A stretch of 17,052 nt of DNA from positions 1 to 17,052 of the forward strand of contig CAMEIU010000024.1 in NCBI GenBank assembly GCA_945918815.1. The letters are read 5' to 3'. Below are positions 13,968 to 17,052 of this stretch, piece after piece. How positions within the stretch are numbered: position 1 is the stretch's first letter; each line of letters starts with the position of its first letter. Below the pieces are notes generated by a model. That model was not told the origin of the DNA, made no database searches, and was given only the letters and a program-made list of their open reading frames with translations. The position numbers were made by a program, and so were the translations under genes. This stretch comes from an uncultured Clostridia bacterium (GTDB lineage Bacteria > Bacillota > Clostridia > Oscillospirales > Oscillospiraceae).

Positions 13968-15119
13968 TTATCTCCTTGTGATCCGTTCAATGGCTTCCAA
14001 CGCCCGGTCCACGTCTTCTTCCGTGGTGAACCATCCGAAGCTGAAACGCACGGTCCCTTGGGGATAGGTGCCCAGGGTTTTGTGGGCGTTGGGGGCGCAG
14101 TGGAGGCCGCAGCGGGTCAGGATGCCGAATTCCTGTTCCAGCCTGTCGCCCACCAGGGCGTTGTCCTGGCCCCAAAAGTCCAGGGAGAAGACCCCCACCC
14201 GCTGGGCCGGATCCCTGGGGCCTGCCAGGCGGACGCCGGAAACGCCGTCCAGACCGCTTAGAAACCGTGTCATCAAGGCCAGATCGTGCCGGCGGACGGC
14301 CTCCACGGTCACGTCCTCCAGATAGGCTAGAGCTGCCTCCCAGCCGTAGATTCCCGGCAGGTTGGGAGTTCCGGCCTCGAACTTGTCCGGCAGGAAGTCC
14401 GGCTGAATCTCCGTGTGGGAGGCGGAGCCGGTGCCGCCGGTGATCAGCGGGTCCAGCTCTTTCGCAAATGCGGGGGCCAGCAGCAGACCGCCGATGCCGC
14501 CGGGACCCAGCAGGCCCTTGTGGCCCGGGACCGTCAAGGCGCTGCATCCGAAGCGGTCAAAATCCACGGGACAGTGGCCCGCCGTCTGGGCAGCGTCCAA
14601 CAGGAATGGGATGCCGTGCTCCCGGCAGATTTTCCCTACGGCTTCCGCGTCCTGCACGGACCCGGAGACATTGGAGCCGTGGGCCAGAACCAGCAGCCGG
14701 GTGTTGGGCTTGAGCAGGGGCAGAATATCGTCCGGGTCCATGCGGCCGTCGCCGTCGCAGGGAATGCGGTCAAAGGTCACGCCCTGTTCCGCCAGCCGGA
14801 TCAGGGGCCGCATGACGGCGTTGTGTTCCATGGCGCTGACCAGACAGTGGTCCCCGGGTTTGAGCCAGCCCTGGAGGACCATGTTCAGCGCCGCGGTGTT
14901 TCCGCCGGTGAGAATGGCGTGGGTGGGCCGCCCGCCGTAGCCGAGAATCCGGCACAGCCGCTCCCGCAGGGTCAGGGTCACCAGGCCCGCTTCCTGGGCC
15001 GGACCGTAGACCGACCGGTTGACCGTGGCACCCACCTGAGTCAGATATTCGCACATCCGCGCCGCCACCTGGGGCGGCTTCGGAAAGGACGTCGCCGCGC
15101 TGTCCAGATAAATCGCCAT
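13968..15119 (-). CDS. Cysteine desulfurase family protein (class V aminotransferase, EGP7-like)
   Basis: PLP enzyme of the NifS/SufS fold, 383 residues, expected to release sulfur (or selenium) from cysteine (or selenocysteine) as an enzyme-bound persulfide. The N-terminus IYLDSAATSFPKP is typical. Cofactor-site features are TGGNTAALN (71-79), MEHNAVMRP around H99, LLDAAQTAGH (173-182) and the Schiff-base lysine K201 in TVPGHKGLLGP. The likely catalytic cysteine is C341 in RCGLHCAPNAHKTLG, with C337 four residues before. The sequence resembles the family often found with YedE/YedF selenium genes (TIGR01977 type) rather than housekeeping IscS or SufS, and no iscU or sufBCD gene is beside it. 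It is divergent from yedE. AGGAGGG precedes ATG 15119. The donor substrate and acceptor are inferred from context. Confidence 0.92.
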   Translation of the reverse strand: MAIYLDSAATSFPKPPQVAARMCEYLTQVGATVNRSVYGPAQEAGLVTLTLRERLCRILGYGGRPTHAILTGGNTAALNMVLQGWLKPGDHCLVSAMEHNAVMRPLIRLAEQGVTFDRIPCDGDGRMDPDDILPLLKPNTRLLVLAHGSNVSGSVQDAEAVGKICREHGIPFLLDAAQTAGHCPVDFDRFGCSALTVPGHKGLLGPGGIGGLLLAPAFAKELDPLITGGTGSASHTEIQPDFLPDKFEAGTPNLPGIYGWEAALAYLEDVTVEAVRRHDLALMTRFLSGLDGVSGVRLAGPRDPAQRVGVFSLDFWGQDNALVGDRLEQEFGILTRCGLHCAPNAHKTLGTYPQGTVRFSFGWFTTEEDVDRALEAIERITRR

Positions 15120-15140
15120 GCCATCACCCTCCTGGCTTTT

Positions 15141-15169
15141 ACTCTATCACATCCCGCCAGAAACCGCAA
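15141..15169 (-). promoter_or_regulatory. Candidate promoter for the cysteine desulfurase gene
   Basis: On the minus strand: TTGCGG (15169-15164), 17-base spacer, TAGAGT (15146-15141) with extended -10 TG (TGATAGAGT). The predicted start lies only about 15 bases before the ATG, just enough to include the Shine-Dalgarno sequence. Confidence 0.5.
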
Positions 15170-15209
15170 GCGTTCCCCTATGCCGAATATGTTCCGTCAA
15201 AATCCACAA

Positions 15210-15237
15210 TTGCGCTTCCGCATAAAATCTGTATAAT
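15210..15237 (+). promoter_or_regulatory. Promoter for the yedE-TusA-DUF3343 operon
   Basis: TTGCGC (15210-15215), 16-base spacer, perfect TATAAT (15232-15237), about 40 bases before the yedE start. The -10 lies in the small palindrome GTATAATATAC (15231-15241). Confidence 0.7.
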
Positions 15238-15278
15238 ATACATATCGTTATTCTTAAAAAAGATAAGGAGGAAGGAAT

Positions 15279-16337
15279 ATGACAAAGAAGATCAATCCGT
15301 GGGTGATCGTCACAGGCGTGGCCTTCGGCGTGGCGGCCCTGCTGCTGGCCCATTTCGGCAACCCGGGCAATATGGGCTTCTGCATCGCCTGCTTCCTGCG
15401 GGACATTTCCGGCGCTCTGGGCCTCCACAGCGCGGGCGTGGTGCAGTATTTCCGGCCGGAGATCGTGGGCCTGGTCCTGGGCGCCATGGTCATGGCCCTC
15501 TGCACCAAGGAATTCAAATCCAAGGGCGGCAGCGCCCCGGCCACCCGGTTCCTGCTGGGCGCGTTCGTCATGGTGGGCGCCCTGATGTTCCTGGGCTGCC
15601 CCATGCGGGCAGTCATCCGCCTGGGCGGCGGCGACCTGAACGCCCTGGTGGGCATTGTCGGCTTTGCCGCCGGCATTCTCGTGGGCGCGCTGTTCCTGAA
15701 GGGGGGCTTCTCCCTGAAACGGGCCTACAATCAGACCAAACTGGAGGGGTTCATTTTACCCGGCCTGCTGGCGGTGCTGTTTGTCCTGTCTCTGGCGATT
15801 CCGGCCCTGTTCCGGCGCAGTGAGGAGGGCCCCGGCTCCATGGCGGCGCCCTGGGTTCTGGCCTTGATCTGCGGCCTCGTCGTGGGCGCCTTGGCCCAGC
15901 GGAGCCGCATGTGCATGGCCGGCGGCATCCGGGACGTGATTTTGTTCCGGGACTTCAACCTGATCAGCGGTCCCGCGAACCTGTTTGTCACGGTCCTCAT
16001 CGGCAATCTGATTTTGAAGAAATTCAACCTGGGCTTTGAAGGCCAGCCCGTGGCCCACACCGACGGCCTGTGGAACTTCCTGGGCATGGCCCTGGCGGGC
16101 TGGGGCTGCGTCCTGCTGGGGGGCTGTCCCCTGCGGCAGCTGATTCTCACCGGTGAGGGCAACTCCGACTCCGCCGTGACGGTGCTTGGCATGCTCTTCG
16201 GCGCGGCCCTGTGCCACAATTTCGGCCTGGCGTCCTCTGCTGCCGGTCCCACCCTCAACGGCAAGATCGCCGTGGCTGTGGGCTTTGTGGTTATGCTGTT
16301 GGTATCCATGCTGAATTCCGCCAAAAAGGAGGGCTGA
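15279..16337 (+). CDS. yedE: YedE-like putative selenium/sulfur transporter (YeeE/YedE family)
   Basis: Polytopic inner-membrane protein of 352 residues from the YeeE/YedE family, whose characterised members (TsuA) pass thiosulfate through a relay of cysteines; the seleno-YedE branch is associated with selenium metabolism. Conserved cysteine motifs are all present: GFCIACF (C35, C38), LGCPMRA (C107), RMCMAGGIRD (C212) and LGGCPLRQLILTGEGN (C283). The two pseudo-symmetric halves, each with a xGCPxR motif, are easy to see. AAGGAGGAAGG lies just before ATG 15279. The TusA-like gene begins three bases after its stop with an AAGGAGGG inside the yedE end. Substrate (selenium species, thiosulfate or another sulfur compound) cannot be told from sequence; the neighbours favour a Se/S trafficking role. 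Confidence 0.92.
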   Translation: MTKKINPWVIVTGVAFGVAALLLAHFGNPGNMGFCIACFLRDISGALGLHSAGVVQYFRPEIVGLVLGAMVMALCTKEFKSKGGSAPATRFLLGAFVMVGALMFLGCPMRAVIRLGGGDLNALVGIVGFAAGILVGALFLKGGFSLKRAYNQTKLEGFILPGLLAVLFVLSLAIPALFRRSEEGPGSMAAPWVLALICGLVVGALAQRSRMCMAGGIRDVILFRDFNLISGPANLFVTVLIGNLILKKFNLGFEGQPVAHTDGLWNFLGMALAGWGCVLLGGCPLRQLILTGEGNSDSAVTVLGMLFGAALCHNFGLASSAAGPTLNGKIAVAVGFVVMLLVSMLNSAKKEG

Positions 16338-16339
16338 AA

Positions 16340-16546
16340 ATGGTAGACGCGAGAGGTTATTCCTGCCCCATGCCGGTGATCCTGGTGCAGAAGGCCGTGA
16401 AGGACGGCCATCCCGAGCATCTGGAGGTATTGGTGGACAACCAGTGTTCCCTGGAAAATGTGACCCGGTATGCCAGCAACCAGGGCTATGCGGTCCAATC
16501 CAGCCAGGAGGGCGAGGATTTCCGCCTGGTCCTGACGAAGAAATGA
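16340..16546 (+). CDS. TusA/YedF-like sulfurtransferase (SirA domain only)
   Basis: Small cytosolic carrier of 68 residues. DARGYSCPMPVI (3-14) contains the CPxP motif whose first cysteine (C9) carries persulfide, or possibly selenide, in TusA-family proteins. Typical selenium-associated YedF is about 200 residues, with this domain followed by a DsrE-like domain. Here only the N-terminal domain exists, and a separate DUF3343 gene follows. ATG 16340 is chosen because AAGGAGGG (16326-16333) is well placed and the open frame further upstream merely overlaps yedE. The stop overlaps the next start (ATGA), so the two small proteins are probably made together. It may receive sulfur or selenium from the desulfurase or from YedE, which is inference. 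Confidence 0.9.
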   Translation: MVDARGYSCPMPVILVQKAVKDGHPEHLEVLVDNQCSLENVTRYASNQGYAVQSSQEGEDFRLVLTKK

Positions 16547-16785
16547 ACGACTATGCGGCCACCTTCCATACCCACCTCAGCGCGCTTCTGACCTGCCGCG
16601 CCCTGACCAACGCCGGTATTCCGGCCCGCATGGCCCCGGTGCCCCGGAAGCTCAGCTCCTCCTGCGGCACCTGCGTATTCTATACCGCGCCGGAGCCCCG
16701 CCGGGATTGCCTGGACCAGGACACGGAGCGGGTGTACCGGGTGGATGGGGATAGATACCGGATGGTACTCGATTTGGAAGCATAG
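16543..16785 (+). CDS. DUF3343 (putative Se/S carrier-like) protein
   Basis: An 80-residue protein matching the DUF3343 / Se_S_carrier pattern. It has a short beta-alpha start with TFHTHLSALLTCRALTNAGIPARM, then VPRKLSSSCGTCVFY with the diagnostic SSxCGxC cysteines at 41 and 44. A VYRVDGDRYRMV tail ends the protein. The family is predicted to carry selenium or sulfur because it occurs beside YedE, YedF and the EGP7-type desulfurase; no biochemical role is established to my knowledge. Translation starts at ATG 16543 inside the TGA of the TusA-like gene, indicating coupling and perhaps a complex that replaces the missing second domain of YedF. A strong hairpin follows its stop. Confidence 0.88.
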   Translation: MNDYAATFHTHLSALLTCRALTNAGIPARMAPVPRKLSSSCGTCVFYTAPEPRRDCLDQDTERVYRVDGDRYRMVLDLEA

Positions 16786-16808
16786 AAGCGCGGTGGATAG
16801 GTAGAATG

Positions 16809-16851
16809 AACAACGCATGTCATTGCGAAGCTCGCAATGACATGCGTTGTT
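16809..16851 (+). terminator. Very long perfect hairpin after the Se/S operon (terminator built from a repeat)
   Basis: Bases 16809-16828 and 16832-16851 form a perfect 20-bp stem with an AGC loop. The core TGTCATTGCGA occurs on both arms and is the same motif that begins the dispersed repeat at 2340 and 16975. The stem ends in TTGTTTC, a weak T tract, so termination is plausible but the origin appears to be a mobile palindrome. Confidence 0.7.
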
Positions 16852-16974
16852 TCATGCAGATACGATTTGATTCTTGCCGGTTTTGCTCCGCCAATCCGGC
16901 AGCAGCTTAAATTGGGATTATGATTATCGGCTTGAATAAGCAACAGCAAATTTCTTGCAAGTGTTCAAAAAACG

Positions 16975-17000
16975 CTGTCATTGCGAGCCAGTGCGCACAC
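16975..17000. repeat. Truncated copy of a dispersed palindromic repeat
   Basis: These 26 bases are identical to 2340-2365, after dnaJ. The earlier copy continues with the second palindrome arm (CACTGGC...), whereas this copy breaks off after CACAC and runs into unrelated sequence. The bases 16852-16974 before it hold no gene; a TGCCGG/CCGGCA inverted repeat near 16878 is the only visible structure. Confidence 0.7.
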
Positions 17001-17052
17001 CAATGTCAATAAGTTAAGCAACCAAGTGAAAATGGACGGCAGGGCGGTCCAG
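17001..17052. other. Unassigned right-edge sequence next to the broken repeat
   Basis: Sequence beginning CAATGTCAATAAGTTAAGC replaces the expected right arm of the repeat. It could be the end of an insertion element or another repeat continuing beyond the window. Too little is present to identify it. Confidence 0.2.

Noticed and set aside
16680..16949. 89-codon minus-strand frame at the right edge
   Set aside because: Runs through the terminator palindrome and antisense to the DUF3343 gene; no family resemblance or start signal.

Overview
The window is a GC-rich chromosomal segment with strong AGGAGG-type ribosome binding sites, tightly packed small operons and Firmicute-type gene families (NupOPQ-like nucleoside transporter, Pdp-type phosphorylase, MsmX/UgpC-type ATPase). 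It looks like a high-GC gut clostridium, most plausibly of the Oscillospiraceae/Ruminococcaceae. That placement is inferred from protein flavour and from dispersed palindromic repeats. No rRNA, tRNA, CRISPR array or phage gene is visible.

Layout. (1) 1-2310: the 3' part of dnaK and complete dnaJ, separated by a MITE-like element with AT-rich terminal inverted repeats. (2) 2311-8536: a second palindromic element, then a pyrimidine/nucleoside uptake and salvage locus: ABC ATPase, two permeases, pyrimidine-nucleoside phosphorylase and uridine kinase. No substrate-binding lipoprotein is present, and another repeat lies between the transporter and the enzymes. (3) 8551-10192, minus strand: a NUDIX-DUF523 fusion protein translationally coupled to a TRIC/UPF0126 membrane protein. 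(4) 10310-11780: an orphan UgpC/MsmX-type sugar-ABC ATPase with an unusual lysine-rich insertion, behind a strong promoter and a leader of about 180 nt containing four consecutive hairpins. (5) 11781-13940: an AT-rich leader with a terminator-like stem, then an ammonium channel whose C-terminus is a complete P-II (GlnB/GlnK-like) domain. (6) 13968-16851: a selenium/sulfur trafficking locus, with an EGP7-type cysteine desulfurase (minus) divergent from a YedE-like transporter, a single-domain TusA/YedF-like protein and a DUF3343 Se/S-carrier-like protein. (7) 16852-17052: non-coding DNA ending in a broken copy of the dispersed repeat seen after dnaJ, joined to unfamiliar sequence.

How the genes work together. 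Block 2 would import nucleosides, split pyrimidine nucleosides to base plus (deoxy)ribose-1-phosphate, and phosphorylate uridine/cytidine. Block 5 merges the ammonium channel and its nitrogen/energy sensor in one polypeptide. The P-II domain keeps the pore-plugging arginine and the 2-oxoglutarate/ATP residues, but has methionine where the uridylylated tyrosine normally sits, so control is probably by ligand alone. Block 6 would bring in a reduced sulfur or selenium species and pass it along cysteine-bearing carriers.

The most noteworthy items are the Amt-P-II fusion with its altered T-loop, the NUDIX-DUF523 fusion, the structured leader plus lysine-rich insertion of the orphan ABC ATPase, the Se/S cluster, and at least two families of palindromic repeats lying directly at operon boundaries.
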